NCBI GenBank assembly: GCA_964035545.1
Contig: CAXIUT010000205.1
Coordinates: 1 to 64,000, forward strand
Reading direction: 5' to 3'
Origin: Bugula neritina
Lineage: Eukaryota; Bryozoa; Gymnolaemata; Cheilostomatida; Bugulidae
Length of the DNA stretch: 64,000 nt
In this document: positions 53,604 through 64,000 of the stretch, piece after piece
How the letters are laid out: the number at the start of each line of letters is the position of its first letter
Numbering within the stretch: the stretch's first letter is position 1
Notes under the pieces: model-generated
What the model saw: only the letters and a program-made list of their open reading frames with translations
Told to the model about the DNA's origin: nothing
Databases searched by the model: none
Translations under genes and position numbers: made by a program

Positions 53604-54008
53604 ATGTTTTTTTTTAATATTTATTTTGTTATTCTTTTTATAGAATATTTTATAATTTTAAATAATTCTAAAAGTATTATTTTTTTTTATATATTTTTTT
53701 TAATAATCTATTTTTTTTCTAAAATGTTCTATTATTATAAGAGCACGAACTTTTTAAATACAAAAAGGACCTTCTCTAGCTCTAATACTTACATACATTT
53801 AAGCACCTCTTATTTCTTTTATATCCAACTTAAAGCAGCCTCTTTATATCTTTTGTATAAAATAATAACGTTTTCTTTTTATAATTTTTATTTGAAAGTA
53901 AAACAAGTAATTAAATTAAATCTAAATTACTTTCTTATAAGTATTTCAAACCTAAAAAGACGGTTACTGTTGTATAAAAATGTATGTGTCGGACACATAC
54001 ATTTTTAA
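53604..54008 (+). CDS. Unidentified membrane ORF, 134 aa
   Basis: ATG directly after the atp1 stop. Two or so N-terminal hydrophobic segments (IYFVILFIEYFII, IIFFYIFFLIIYFFS), then a basic soluble part. No family recognised. Its last codons form one arm of a strong hairpin. Confidence 0.5.
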   Translation: MFFFNIYFVILFIEYFIILNNSKSIIFFYIFFLIIYFFSKMFYYYKSTNFLNTKRTFSSSNTYIHLSTSYFFYIQLKAASLYLLYKIITFSFYNFYLKVKQVIKLNLNYFLISISNLKRRLLLYKNVCVGHIHF

Positions 54009-54041
54009 TTTTAAAATCTTCTAATCTTTTTAGAAGATTTT
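53975..54041. terminator. Two adjacent hairpins between orf134 and rps10
   Basis: Hairpin A: 53975-53989 with 53993-54007, 15 perfect pairs, loop CGG, covering the stop codon of orf134. Hairpin B: 54013-54023 with 54031-54041, 11 pairs (AAAATCTTCTA arm), followed by T-run, 13 bp before rps10. The layout resembles 3'-end or processing signals. Confidence 0.8.
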
Positions 54042-54054
54042 TTTACGTCTAAAT

Positions 54055-54753
54055 ATGTTAGCTAAAAAAAATACTTTTTTTAAGTATAAGAGTCTTTTAT
54101 CTTTCTCTAGTTTTAATAATAACAGCATAAACAGTTATGTTTGAAATATACGTCGGACAGTAGCGTTCTTGTTCTTCTTTTTATATAAAAAAAGCTACTT
54201 TTTAAAAATATATTTCAAATATAACTTTCTGATATATTGTATTATATTAAAAAGTAAATTCGCTGGCCATTATTGTAATAATATTTCTGTTATTAAAGAT
54301 CTTTACATTAATAAATATTGCTTTTTTATAAACAAGTTGTATTTCGATACAATTTTTAATCTAAAAAGAACTTCAACCATATTTTTTCTAATGTCCTCAA
54401 GAGTGTCTCTCTTTCTTAGTAACGTTACGTATCTAAGAAAATATAATTATTTTTATAATTTATTTAATTACTATAATAATAATATATTTCTTACAATGGT
54501 TTGATTATATAATCTTAAACTGTCTACTTTTTTTAATATAAATATTAGTAGTTTACCTCATAAGTTAAAGAAGTTTATAGTTTTAAAATCACCTCATACA
54601 GACAAGAAATCTAGGGAGAAATTTAATATAAAAAGGATTAAAAAAACCTTATTTTACCCTTCGATATTCAATACTACATCTAATTTTTTATTTGTTAATT
54701 TTATTAATGAAAATCTATTAATAAAAAATTTAAATAATAACAAAGTATTTTAA
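54055..54753 (+). CDS. rps10: Ribosomal protein S10
   Basis: 232 aa. The S10 signature is VLKSPHTDKKSREKFNIK (for SPHvdKkSREQFE) at about residues 168-187. The N-terminal part is longer than the bacterial protein and is K/N/F/Y-rich. In-frame TGA (Trp) twice. Confidence 0.85.
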
Positions 54754-54755
54754 TT

Positions 54756-55070
54756 ATGTATTTAAGAAAGGTAGGTCTCATAAAGAATTATTATAATAAG
54801 TTATTTATGGATAATGTTTATCCATATCCAAAATCGCGTAATGGTTTATATTTGAAAAAAAAAAAATTAATTCATAGAACGTTTCAAGTGATGTACCCTA
54901 TTTTTAATAAAAACACATCTTTTTTTTCTTTATATTGCAGTCTAATAACACATAAAAACACTAAAATAAAAAATAATTTAAATCAATCTATTCTTTTCGA
55001 AAGTTATATTTCAAATAATAAATTGTTTTTAAATGTACCATTATCTTCTCTTTTTATATTGGTTAAATAA
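54756..55070 (+). CDS. Unidentified ORF, 104 aa
   Basis: ATG 54756 to TAA, 2 bp after rps10. Basic N-terminus (MYLRKVGLIKNYYNKLF, then KKKKLIHRTF), so possibly ribosomal. Not recognised. Confidence 0.5.
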   Translation: MYLRKVGLIKNYYNKLFMDNVYPYPKSRNGLYLKKKKLIHRTFQVMYPIFNKNTSFFSLYCSLITHKNTKIKNNLNQSILFESYISNNKLFLNVPLSSLFILVK

Positions 55071-55080
55071 AACACCAAAA

Positions 55081-55371
55081 ATGCCACATATTGATATATT
55101 TTTATTAGTTAGTCAATCCATATATATATGATATTTATTCATATTTTATTTTTTCTATACAAAAGTAGCATGTTTTTTATATACTTTTTCATCGTTTGAA
55201 TTACTTTTTTTTCTAAAAGGTTTTTTTTTCAGTAAAATAAAAACTTTCATATACATGTCTAGTTGGATGTGCAACAAAACTATTTTAATAACCATTTTTC
55301 TTACCCTTATGAAGGAGTACTCTTTCTTATTAGGTGTTCTTTTTTTTTCTAAAAATACTTTTCAAATATAA
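55081..55371 (+). CDS. atp8: ATP synthase subunit 8
   Basis: 96 aa. N-terminus MPHIDIFLLVSQSIYIWYLF is the atp8 MPQLDxxx...W pattern with one membrane helix and a basic tail. TGA codes Trp 17. The stop shares one base with the cox2 ATG (TAATG). Confidence 0.85.
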
Positions 55372-56450
55372 TGCTTCTAATGAGTCTGATTATTGCTATG
55401 TTTTTTTTGTCATGGTCTTTTAAAGACTATATATTAAATGTATTTAATTCTAATATATCCTTCGTAAAACCATTAAATTCTAGTCTATCTGAAATATTAG
55501 AAAATAGTAGTTCCGCTTCTTACATGAAGGTATCTCTAAGTACCTTTTTAAATGTTTCAGATGTTTATGATGATTACCAACCATACTTATTTGGTTTACC
55601 ATTACCTGCTTCAGAAACGATGAATAGTTTAGTTGATTTATATACAGAAGTATATACTTTGATCGTATGCGTTTTTGTTGTTGTGTTCTTTCTTTTTGTT
55701 GAGACTATTGTGAAGTATATGCATAAGCAGTTTGATCCGGCCACTAACCGCTATTTCTATATTTACCCTATACCTTTTTCAAATGAAGAAGAACATTTTA
55801 TAGACACTTTAGTTATAATTATACCAACATGAATAGTATTACATATATTAGCACCTTCATTAGGTTATTTATATAATGAAGAAGTTAAGTTTTATGACGT
55901 ATGTCTATCATTTGATGTGAATGTTATTGGATGTCAATGATACTGAACATATGAATATGTTATAGAGATATTTACGAATGTGTGTTATTCTGAATGAAAT
56001 CCGTACGTGAGAGACGACTCTCACTCTCACTGTACTCAATTTATTTTTTCTTTTGACTCTATTATAAATCTTGAAGACCCTGAAAAAAGACTCCTTTCTG
56101 TGTATGAGCCTTTAGTTTTACCTGTAAATACTAACATATTATTATCTTTTACATCTAGAGATGTAATACACTCTTGAGCATTACCTCAAATGGGTATTAA
56201 AGTGGATTGCGTACCTGGCAGAATTACACATGCTATATTTTGTAGTTACTCTATGGGAGTTTTCTATGGTCAGTGTTCCGAACTGTGTGGGGTGTTTCAC
56301 GGCTTCATGCCTATATGTGTTGAAGTTGTAACATTTGATCACTTTTTTATATGAGCAGTAAACACTTATTTAATATCGTTGTTTGAACATAGTAGTACTG
56401 AAGTAGTAGGTTTTTTTTTTGAAAAAATAAAACAATTCTTGAAAAGGTAA
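55371..56450 (+). CDS. cox2: Cytochrome c oxidase subunit 2
   Basis: 359 aa. Two N-terminal membrane helices, then the CuA domain: QWYWTYEY, DVIHSWALPQMGIKVDCVPG and GQCSELCGVFHGFMPICVEV with the Cys and His ligands. Longer than usual (about 260), with an N-terminal insertion, an insertion around the aromatic loop and an extended C-terminus. Confidence 0.97.
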
Positions 56451-56544
56451 GTAATTAATTAATAGATATGTCTATTAGTGCTCTAAACAAGAAAAATAAT
56501 AATTAATTTCTTGTAAGAGGTTACTTTTATTAAAATTATATCCG

Positions 56545-56623
56545 AGCGGTATCGTTTAAAAATTGGCAGAGCGAGCGTTAGGTTAATAATCTGAAAGTAT
56601 GAGTTCGATTCTCATTGCCGCTA
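56545..56623 (+). tRNA. Duplicated trnM derivative, anticodon AAU, possibly pseudogene
   Basis: The last ~41 bases equal trnM copy 1 (44055), including AATCTGAAAGTATGAG and the whole T arm. The 5' half differs: the D loop is longer, four bases (AGCG) are added before the anticodon stem, and the loop is TTAATAA, giving AAU (Ile). The acceptor AGCGGTA/TGCCGCT pairs fully, unlike the parent. Could be remoulded tRNA-Ile, a pseudogene, or a processing marker between cox2 and tatC. Confidence 0.6.
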
Positions 56624-56752
56624 AATTAGTCTAACTTTGGTTAGTTAGTATTATAAATAAGAATCTATTTGTGGTGTGTTTATTTTTACTATATGTCGTT
56701 TTTTTTTTTTTACTTTTTACTGGTTTAATGTTTATTTACTTAATATATAGAG
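56624..56752. other. Spacer before tatC
   Basis: 129 bp AT-rich, no feature seen apart from a T-run. Confidence 0.4.
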
Positions 56753-57550
56753 ATGTATAATTTCACAAATTACACGGTCTTATTTTTATCAGAAATAAAA
56801 ATAAGACTTTTTTATATTTTTATGGACCTTTTTATTACTTTTTTTTTTCTAATCTGTAATTTTAATAATTTTATATTATTTTTACTACAACCATTAGAAA
56901 CATTTAATTTAGATTTAAATTATAATAATGTGAGTTGTTTGTTATATAACTTTTTAAATTTAAATTATGATGACTTTATAGACTCTGATAACCTATTGTT
57001 TTTTAAATATAATAATTCATTTGATTTGTATACCTCTTTAGAAATAAATATATCTAATACAAATTGTTTATATTTAAAACTAATATTTTTTTTTGTAGTA
57101 ATAATAATATTACCTATAATTACATATCAAATATACTTATTTATTCTACCTAGTTTATATAAACATGAATTAAAGACAAAAGCTTTTTTATTCTTTTTTT
57201 ATTATTATATATTTTTTGTTCTAAAGTTTAATTATTTGTTTTCTACTATTCTGAACTTTAACTATAATAATTATCAAGAATTTCAAAATTATGAATTTGA
57301 TATTGAATTTATCTTTTATGATTATTTTATATTATATTTGAAAACGTTTTTTTTATTTTTATTAAACGTATATCTTTTATTTTGATATATAAATTATTTT
57401 ATTAATAAGAAGCTTTTTCATGTTTTTTATGTTTTCGTAAATATAATATTTTATACTAATTTATTTATATTTATATTGTTTTATATAAGCCTGTTTATAT
57501 TTGATTATAAAAAGCATATAGGTTTATATGAACACATAATAAAAACGTAA
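56753..57550 (+). CDS. tatC: Twin-arginine translocase subunit TatC
   Basis: 265 aa with about six hydrophobic segments. N-terminus LFLSEIKIRLFYIFMDLF fits the TatC 'HLxELRxR' start. The segment LPIITYQIYLFILPSLYKHE (for P...yq.w.Fi.PgLy..E) is the other family hallmark. A divergent loop (residues 45-105) is enlarged. Confidence 0.88.
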
Positions 57551-57610
57551 CATAAGTTTAAGGTATCACTGTGATATAGACTTTGACAAATAACTTAACA
57601 AAACTAATAA

Positions 57611-60001
57611 ATGTATATAAGAAACCCCTATATAACCAAATTTAAAGAAATACATTATGAAATACCAAATTTAATTTACTTTTACAATATCAGAGGTGAT
57701 AGGAAACAAAGTTTCTTTTATCTAACTGATTTCCTTATTAAATTATCATATAAATATTGTTTTAAAATGTTATGTATCCTGCTATTAAAACGTTTTTTAT
57801 TTATGTCTTTTTTTAAATATACTTTAAATTGAAATAGGTACAATTTAAAAACATTAGATATTTCAAGTGTTAAAAACTTATTTGAAAAAAAAACCTTAAT
57901 AAGAAAAAATGTTGTTACATTGTTACAGTTTAAAATAAAAAATTTATTTTCTTTTATATTTAATTATTCTTATTTTTTAAATATATATACATATAAACTA
58001 AAAAAATATTTGAAAACATTATCGATAAAGGATGTTTTCAAATATTTTTTTATTTATAATAAGTGTAAATTAAGTATATATAAATTAATAAACAAGAATA
58101 GTAAATCTATTTTTATTAGTACAATACAAATGTATTTTTTAAATAGAAAGGAATACACTTTTGATGTTTTACTTTCTATTAAAAGTAAAGAAAAAACGAG
58201 TTTAAATAGTTACAATACTATATTGTTTTTATTATTAGTGATTAAGAACATAAAAAAACAAGTTTTTTTAAAAGAACACTTGTTGGTTTTTAAAAAAGAA
58301 AAAAAACACATATTGTCTTCTTTTTTAAAAAGAGAACCTTTTTCAAAGAATCAATATTTATTTAAGAATAAAACTGTACACTTACTATCAGATAATACGA
58401 AGTTTTTATCTAATAATACCTCGGTAACTGCTACTAAGCAGGTGCGTTTTATACTTAGCTTTTTAAAAAAGTACCATTTCTTAAAAAATTATTTATCGTT
58501 TAAATCATGAAACTGATTTAATTACTTATCATTTAATAAATTAAAATTAAAAATGAGACTGTTTTTTTTTATTAATAGTTTCCAAAGTACAGTCAATAAA
58601 AGACTAAGATTATTTTTTTTAAAAATAAAAAACAAGTTTTTTAATTTTTTAAATAGGTGAGCGAACACGAACCCAAAAATAATGCCTTTTCATAGACGGG
58701 CGAAGCTGTTTGCACATTTTAAAGGTTTTATAAGACATTTAAAACACCTATATGTTTCGAGATTAAATAATAATACTGGAAAAAAAAAACCTTCTTTAAA
58801 TAGGTATCATACTTTGTTTAACACCCATTTAAAATTCAAGTTTCTATCTATTTTAGGTAAAAGAAAATTATTAAAAGAATTAACTTTTCTCCATACAAGA
58901 AAAAAAATTTTAAAAATGTTCTTGAAAATCTATTATAATATTAATTATAATACTTTTTTCTACTTTATAAGAAACTTAAAGTATAAGCTTAATATAACAA
59001 AGATAAAAGACTTTGTGTTTTTTTTGGAATATAAATCAAATATCTTTTTAAAAAAGTACTTTTTTTTAAATCTTAACGAGATAGAGAAGTTATACCAGAA
59101 TAATTTTTTTAAAAAAAAACATTTGTCTAATTGCTTATTAAATATAGGTGATATAATTTATCTAAATAGGCATAGAACTAATTTAAATTATAAAAAGTTT
59201 ATGTTATTTTTAAATTTTATTTTTTTTGTAGATCCTTTTAGATTAAAAAAAAAAAAACACATTTTAAATTCGTTATATAATTTTGTATATAACTCTTTGT
59301 CTTTTAATAAACTAAAAAAACATAATGTCTTTAAATCTACTAAAGCTCTTAATTTAAATACTATTAATAATTGATATGTTAATCTTTTTTCTAAGATATT
59401 ACTTTTTAATAAAAAAGAAGCGCCTTACACTTTTTATAAAAGTGTAATTTGATTTTACAATCAAAATTATGAAATTAACAAAATAAATTCTATATCTACT
59501 AGTAGGACCAATCATTTATATTTGAAATATTTGTTACCTCTTTTTTCAAGAACAAACTCTTATATACGATACAATCTTATTTCTTTTTGTAAAAAAGCAA
59601 ATTTCAGTAACATATATAGCCCCACTGGTGAGGTAAAAACATATATACTAAATAATAAATACTGAAAATTTAAAGACTGATTGATTAAGAATAAAAAAAA
59701 TGTAGTAAAACACCTTTTAGTGAATAATCATAAAAAAAGTGTTTTTTCTAATTGACGTAGGTATAATAATCATTTTTATAGATGATCTAAATATAGTTAT
59801 TATGTGAATAGACGTAATACATTAAAAAATATTTTTTTTTCTAAAAAAAGATCTGTGTCTAAAAACTATATTATAAATAACAAATTAAGTCCTTATATAA
59901 AAGATACAACTTTTTTACCATTAAATTATTATAAATTAAATCTATTAAAACACATCAATTTTTTTAATAATAAAAAAAGTAAATTGAAATCCATAATATA
60001 A
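57611..60001 (+). CDS. rps4: Rps4-like ribosomal protein, 796 aa
   Basis: One open frame from ATG 57611 to TAA 59999-60001 with TGA as Trp. Residues about 395-510 resemble the S4 core: KFLSILGKRKLLKELTF (compare KLSxFYG), LNLNEIEKLYQNNFFKKKHL (ARQLIxHxxxxVN) and LLNIGDIIYLN (vxxGDIIxl). It carries ~360 extra N-terminal residues and a long Trp/Arg-containing C-terminal extension, as plant mitochondrial rps4 has. Internal ATGs at 58553 and 58682 are possible starts. The identification rests on weak similarity. Confidence 0.5.
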
Positions 60002-60005
60002 TTTG

Positions 60006-60932
60006 ATGTTTTTATATAGTACCACACATTTTTTTATAAAAAAACATTGTTTTTTTATATATAAAAACGCCACACTTATTAGACACAAGCGTCTTTTTAA
60101 GGGGGTTAGGTCGTTAATAAGACAGTTATTGGTACATTTGTTTGATTTGTATAAAAAAACTTTAAATAATTACAATGTTTATTTGAATACAATAAATTTA
60201 AAAAACAAATCTAACCATAGTTATAATAACACTATTATAAAATTATTTTTGTATAGTTATTCTTTAATGTCTAATTTGAATGTCTTCAAAAAAGCTTTAA
60301 ATAATTATGTCTTCTCTTTTTTTAGTATTTATTTAAATTTAAAGAATGTAGTATTTTTAAATAAAAAAACTTATTTATATAAGTTGTACATTTTTGTTTT
60401 TTTATATTATTTCTTTAGTGATTTAAAAGATACAAACTTTTTCGTATTAAACAAATTATATCTGTGTTTTAATTACTATTCTATAATAAATAGTTTTCAT
60501 GACTCTTTAATAAAATGTTACTCCACTAATCTGAAGGTAGACTCATTGAACACTGATTCTATATTTAATAATAGTAACAATAAAATGTTTTATTTTTACC
60601 TGTTTAAAGTGCTTCGTTTTAAACATTTCAATTTTAATACGCCTTCGAGAACAACTGCTTCTTTTTATATATCATATAAATCCTCTTATTTAAATATATT
60701 TATTATGAGACATTTTTATAGTAATTATAGGTCTTTTATGACACATTTTAAATATTTTTTATATGGATATAAAAAATATTTTTATACTTCTATGTATCTG
60801 TACTCCTCATGACGGTTTTTTTTTAGATACAGTTATGCTCGTTACTTAAATAGTCTAAATATAACAGCAAGATTAGATACAACAAAATCAAAAAAGTTAA
60901 AAAACGTTTTAAAACTGAAGTTTGTATTTTAA
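60006..60932 (+). CDS. Second copy of unidentified 308-aa ORF
   Basis: Same predicted protein as 1889-2815; part of the map overlap, probably the same physical gene. Confidence 0.6.
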
Positions 60933-60937
60933 AATAA

Positions 60938-61339
60938 ATGAATAACATAAAAAAACCTTTTTTTAATAAAAGCATTAATATAAAAAATAGAGTGTTTTTC
61001 AACGATAATAGTTACTATGTTATTGCAGGAGATACTTGTTTTTTGTCTAAAAAATGTATAGACTCTTGTCTTAGAATAATACGTTTTTATATTAGAAGAG
61101 CCACAACAAAAAAGAATAAAAAAGTTATTACTTGTTTACAATTAAATATACCTGTTACCAAAAAAAGTAAAAAGACCAGAATGGGTGCAGGTAAAGGTAA
61201 AGTCAAAAAATTACTTTCTAAAGTGTACATGAATAGTATAATGTTTATTTTTAAAAACGTAAAACCTTTTATAATGTATAAAGTCTTTAAGTATTTAAAA
61301 TACCATATGCCTATAAAGATATTAATATATAAAACATAG
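60938..61339 (+). CDS. rpl16: Ribosomal protein L16 (overlap copy)
   Basis: Same predicted protein as 2821-3222; probably the same gene seen again after one full circle. Confidence 0.9.
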   Translation: MNNIKKPFFNKSINIKNRVFFNDNSYYVIAGDTCFLSKKCIDSCLRIIRFYIRRATTKKNKKVITCLQLNIPVTKKSKKTRMGAGKGKVKKLLSKVYMNSIMFIFKNVKPFIMYKVFKYLKYHMPIKILIYKT

Positions 61340-61341
61340 AG

Positions 61342-61710
61342 ATGGTTTTAGTAGGTACACAATTACTTGTTTCAGATAATTCGGGGGCTATTTCAGTAAA
61401 CTGTATAAAAATATTAGGTTCTAGTTTCTGTAATCACACTTATGTGGGTGATAAGTTAATAGTTTCAGTAAGAACTACATTTACAAGAGCGAAAACCTTA
61501 CTACGTAATGTTTATAAGAGTGTTTTAATTAGACAAAAAACTTATACATATAGAAAAAGTGGTTTACGTATATGTTTTTCTTCAAACAGTGTTGTTCTTA
61601 TAAAAATACGTAATGAACCAATAGGTACTCGAGTAGTCGGATGTACTTTACAGGAATTAAGGTATAAAAAGTTTTTAAAGATAATGTTACTTTCTTGGAA
61701 AACCATATAG
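61342..61710 (+). CDS. rpl14: Ribosomal protein L14 (overlap copy)
   Basis: Same predicted protein as 3225-3593. Confidence 0.95.
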   Translation: MVLVGTQLLVSDNSGAISVNCIKILGSSFCNHTYVGDKLIVSVRTTFTRAKTLLRNVYKSVLIRQKTYTYRKSGLRICFSSNSVVLIKIRNEPIGTRVVGCTLQELRYKKFLKIMLLSWKTI

Positions 61711-61718
61711 CTTGTGAT

Positions 61719-62255
61719 ATGTTATTTTATAAAGATTACAATAGTTTTATTTATTTTTTAAATATAAAAGAGAAAGTACATTTTTTTTACAATAGGTTTA
61801 AGCAATGAACGAGCATAATACAACTTTTAATACACCGTATTAAAATAAAATATACTATATTGCCTTCTATAGATAACAATATTATCTTTTCTAACAATAA
61901 ATTATTTTTTAATAATTTATTTTTTAATACGTTTTTTAATAACAATAAAAATACTAAATATAATACATATTTTTTAAATATAAAAATAACATTGCTATTT
62001 AATAACCATTACTATACATTAATTAATATTATGAATAATACGTTTTATAAAAAAATATATATGGAAAAAACAAGATCACATATTAATTTCTTAAAACAAA
62101 TTACAATTCATAATAATAATATATATAAAGTCTTTAATAATGTGTTTTTACAATTAAAAAAAATTAAACCTATGTGTTATATATACTTCTTTTTTAATAC
62201 AAACAATTATTTTTTTAATAAATTAATACTAAGTCATTTGTTTATAAACATTTAA
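61719..62255 (+). CDS. Unidentified 178-aa ORF (overlap copy)
   Basis: Repeat of 3602-4138, the positional rpl5 candidate. Confidence 0.5.
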
Positions 62256-62258
62256 GAT

Positions 62259-63833
62259 ATGATGCTGCATTTATTTAAAACAAAACAAGTAGAAACAAAG
62301 AACGAATATATAGAGGGGTGATGTCGACTTATAGTCTCTAATGGTACCACATCTAGAGAAACAACTGAGCCTAATGAAATTTTAAACAACACAAAACGTA
62401 ATGTATTTAACAATAAAGCTAAAGGACTTTTTAGAAGAACAGAGGTAATATTCAAGGCTAATAGATACTATTCTACATCTACTCACCTAAAAGAGAGAAA
62501 GTTTTGTCTTGACGTGTTTTCCAAAGATTGTCTTGACTTGTTGTCCAATCTAACAAATAATCTTGTAACACAGAAGAGATTATTTGTTAGAGGTACTTCT
62601 AATTTTAATTATTTTAATTATTCTTATAAATCGAATAGGTATTTTAAATGAAATAGCTTATCTTATGAAAAAATGATTAAACTATTTTCTTATGAATTTA
62701 AAGAACTTAATAATGCCGTGCATATTTTTTTCTTTTCTTCTCTTTTAATTAAATATTTAGTATGTATATCTAAAAATAAAATATTTTTATTATTCAATGA
62801 ATTTATATTTTTTAAATTAAAGAATCTATTAAATATAATTTTTAAGAATTCTTTTAATAAGTTATTTAATTTAAATTATATAGAATATTTTTATATTTTT
62901 AATTACATCTACAAAAGAAAACATGATTTGTTTCTGTATAAATCCGAAGTAAAGAATTTATACAATAATGAGAAAGTACTTAGCTCTTTAAAAAAGAATT
63001 TACTTAATAAATTCTTTAGTAAGTATTGATTAAGAGGTAGTTACGTACATACATTTGTAATGAAATATATGTTACGCTTTTATAGAAACTTTTCTTCTAA
63101 AGAAGGTAAATATGTAAGACGTTCTTTTAAGAGATATAGCTTTCGTAAATTATTTGAACTAAATGCGAAGAATAATTGATTGGATAACATTTATAAGCCT
63201 TCTTCTAATAACAATTTAGAAAAAAAAATATTTCGTTACAAAAGTCTTTATAAAAAATATAAGTCTTTTTATAATACTTCTAATGTATCAGTCTACCGAG
63301 AAAATGGAATGGATAAAAGCCATTTGAAAAAAAAAATATTTCAGAAAAGATCTTTTAACAAACAAATATTTATTTATCAAATAAAAACATTATTTCACTT
63401 AAGTAAAAGTAATTTAAGAAGAAATCTCTTTTTGAATAATATACTAAAAACAAATTTTATTTTTAAACATAATAATTTGAAAAAGACTCTTATTAAAAAG
63501 TGTTTGACTAATTGATATTGAGAGAAAACAACAAATGCTATGAAAAAAAATAAGAGATTTTTTTTTAAAAACAATACTTATTTAAAAAAAAATATGAGAT
63601 ATGCTTCTTATTATTTTAATTCTTTTTTTAAATATGAAATAAAAATAATAAATTATTTTTATTTATATTTAAAAAAAAGTTTATTTTATTTAAAAAGTAC
63701 GGATATTTTTTCTATGTTCAAACAGTATATTTTCATTTATAAGTTCGATTGTACAAATATTAATATAGATAATTTAAATAAATTGTCTATCAACTTTTTT
63801 TTAAATTATAACGTAAACTTCTTAAAAAGTTAA
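62259..63833 (+). CDS. Unidentified 524-aa ORF (overlap copy)
   Basis: Repeat of 4142-5716. Confidence 0.55.
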
Positions 63834-63856
63834 CTTTTTTTTTTATAAAAACAAAT

Positions 63857-64000
63857 ATGTTCTCTAAAAATTATAGACCTCGTCATTATTATAATAATAT
63901 TTTATTTACTCCTTGACCTTTTTTTATCGGTGTTTGTTTATTTCAAATAATATTTGTATTTATATTCTTATTAAATAAATATTATTTATTTAGTTATACA
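63857..64000 (+). CDS. cox3: Cytochrome c oxidase subunit 3, 5' part (overlap copy)
   Basis: Repeat of the first 144 bp of cox3 (5740-5883), cut by the window end. Confidence 0.97.

Overview
The window is mitochondrial DNA from a gene-rich protist. It is very AT-rich, all but one gene lie on the + strand, and it encodes cox1/2/3, cob, nad1-9, nad4L and nad11, atp1/3/6/8/9, tatC, cox11, a bacterial-style set of ribosomal proteins, both large rRNAs and about 15 tRNAs. Every long gene reads through in-frame TGA at conserved Trp positions, and a tRNA-Trp with anticodon UCA is present, so TGA codes Trp and the stops are TAA/TAG. The gene set (atp3, cox11, nad8, rpl11, tatC) and acceptor stems mispaired only in their first three pairs resemble what is known from Discoba such as jakobids and heteroloboseans. 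That affinity is an inference; I cannot name the organism.

Positions 1-5883 recur at 58118-64000 with no difference found where compared, so the window is best read as one 58,117-bp circular map plus 5.9 kb of overlap (or a molecule with a long direct repeat). The first gene (rps4-like) is cut at position 1 and complete at 57611-60001.

Layout: 1-5.7 kb, ribosomal proteins (rps4-like, rpl16, rpl14) with unidentified K/N/F/Y-rich ORFs. 5.7-13 kb, cox3-nad6-rps2-nad11 (split in two ORFs)-orf256-atp3-atp6. 13-18.1 kb, cox1 interrupted by a group II intron that encodes a degenerate RT/maturase and also holds the whole atp9 gene. 18.1-19.5 kb, a tRNA-like element and nad7, the only minus-strand gene. 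19.7-30.1 kb, a ribosomal protein block (rpl11-rps13-orf295-rps11-rpl2-rps19-rps3-rps8-rpl6-orf135-orf161-rps12) with several overlaps and some hugely enlarged proteins. 30.1-32.1 kb, an anomalous island: two interlocking large hairpins, then a membrane-protein ORF packed with perfect inverted repeats and apparently frameshifted by a 17-bp tandem duplication. 32.2-41.2 kb, nad3-nad1-rps7-nad9-nad2-rps14-(tandem repeats)-nad8-nad4L-nad5-cox11. 41.2-48.6 kb, trnQ, trnI, rns, a structured non-coding segment, a 13-tRNA cluster and rnl. 48.9-57.6 kb, cob-nad4-atp1-orf134-rps10-orf104-atp8-cox2-trnM-like-tatC.

The respiratory genes give the core of complexes I, III, IV and the ATP synthase, with the unusual mitochondrial retention of the gamma subunit (atp3) and the CuB-insertion factor (cox11). 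Ribosomal proteins and rRNAs make the translation system. Genes are packed with 1-22 nt overlaps. Hairpins and short tandem duplications sit in many of the spacers, suggesting replication slippage and/or hairpin-based RNA processing signals.
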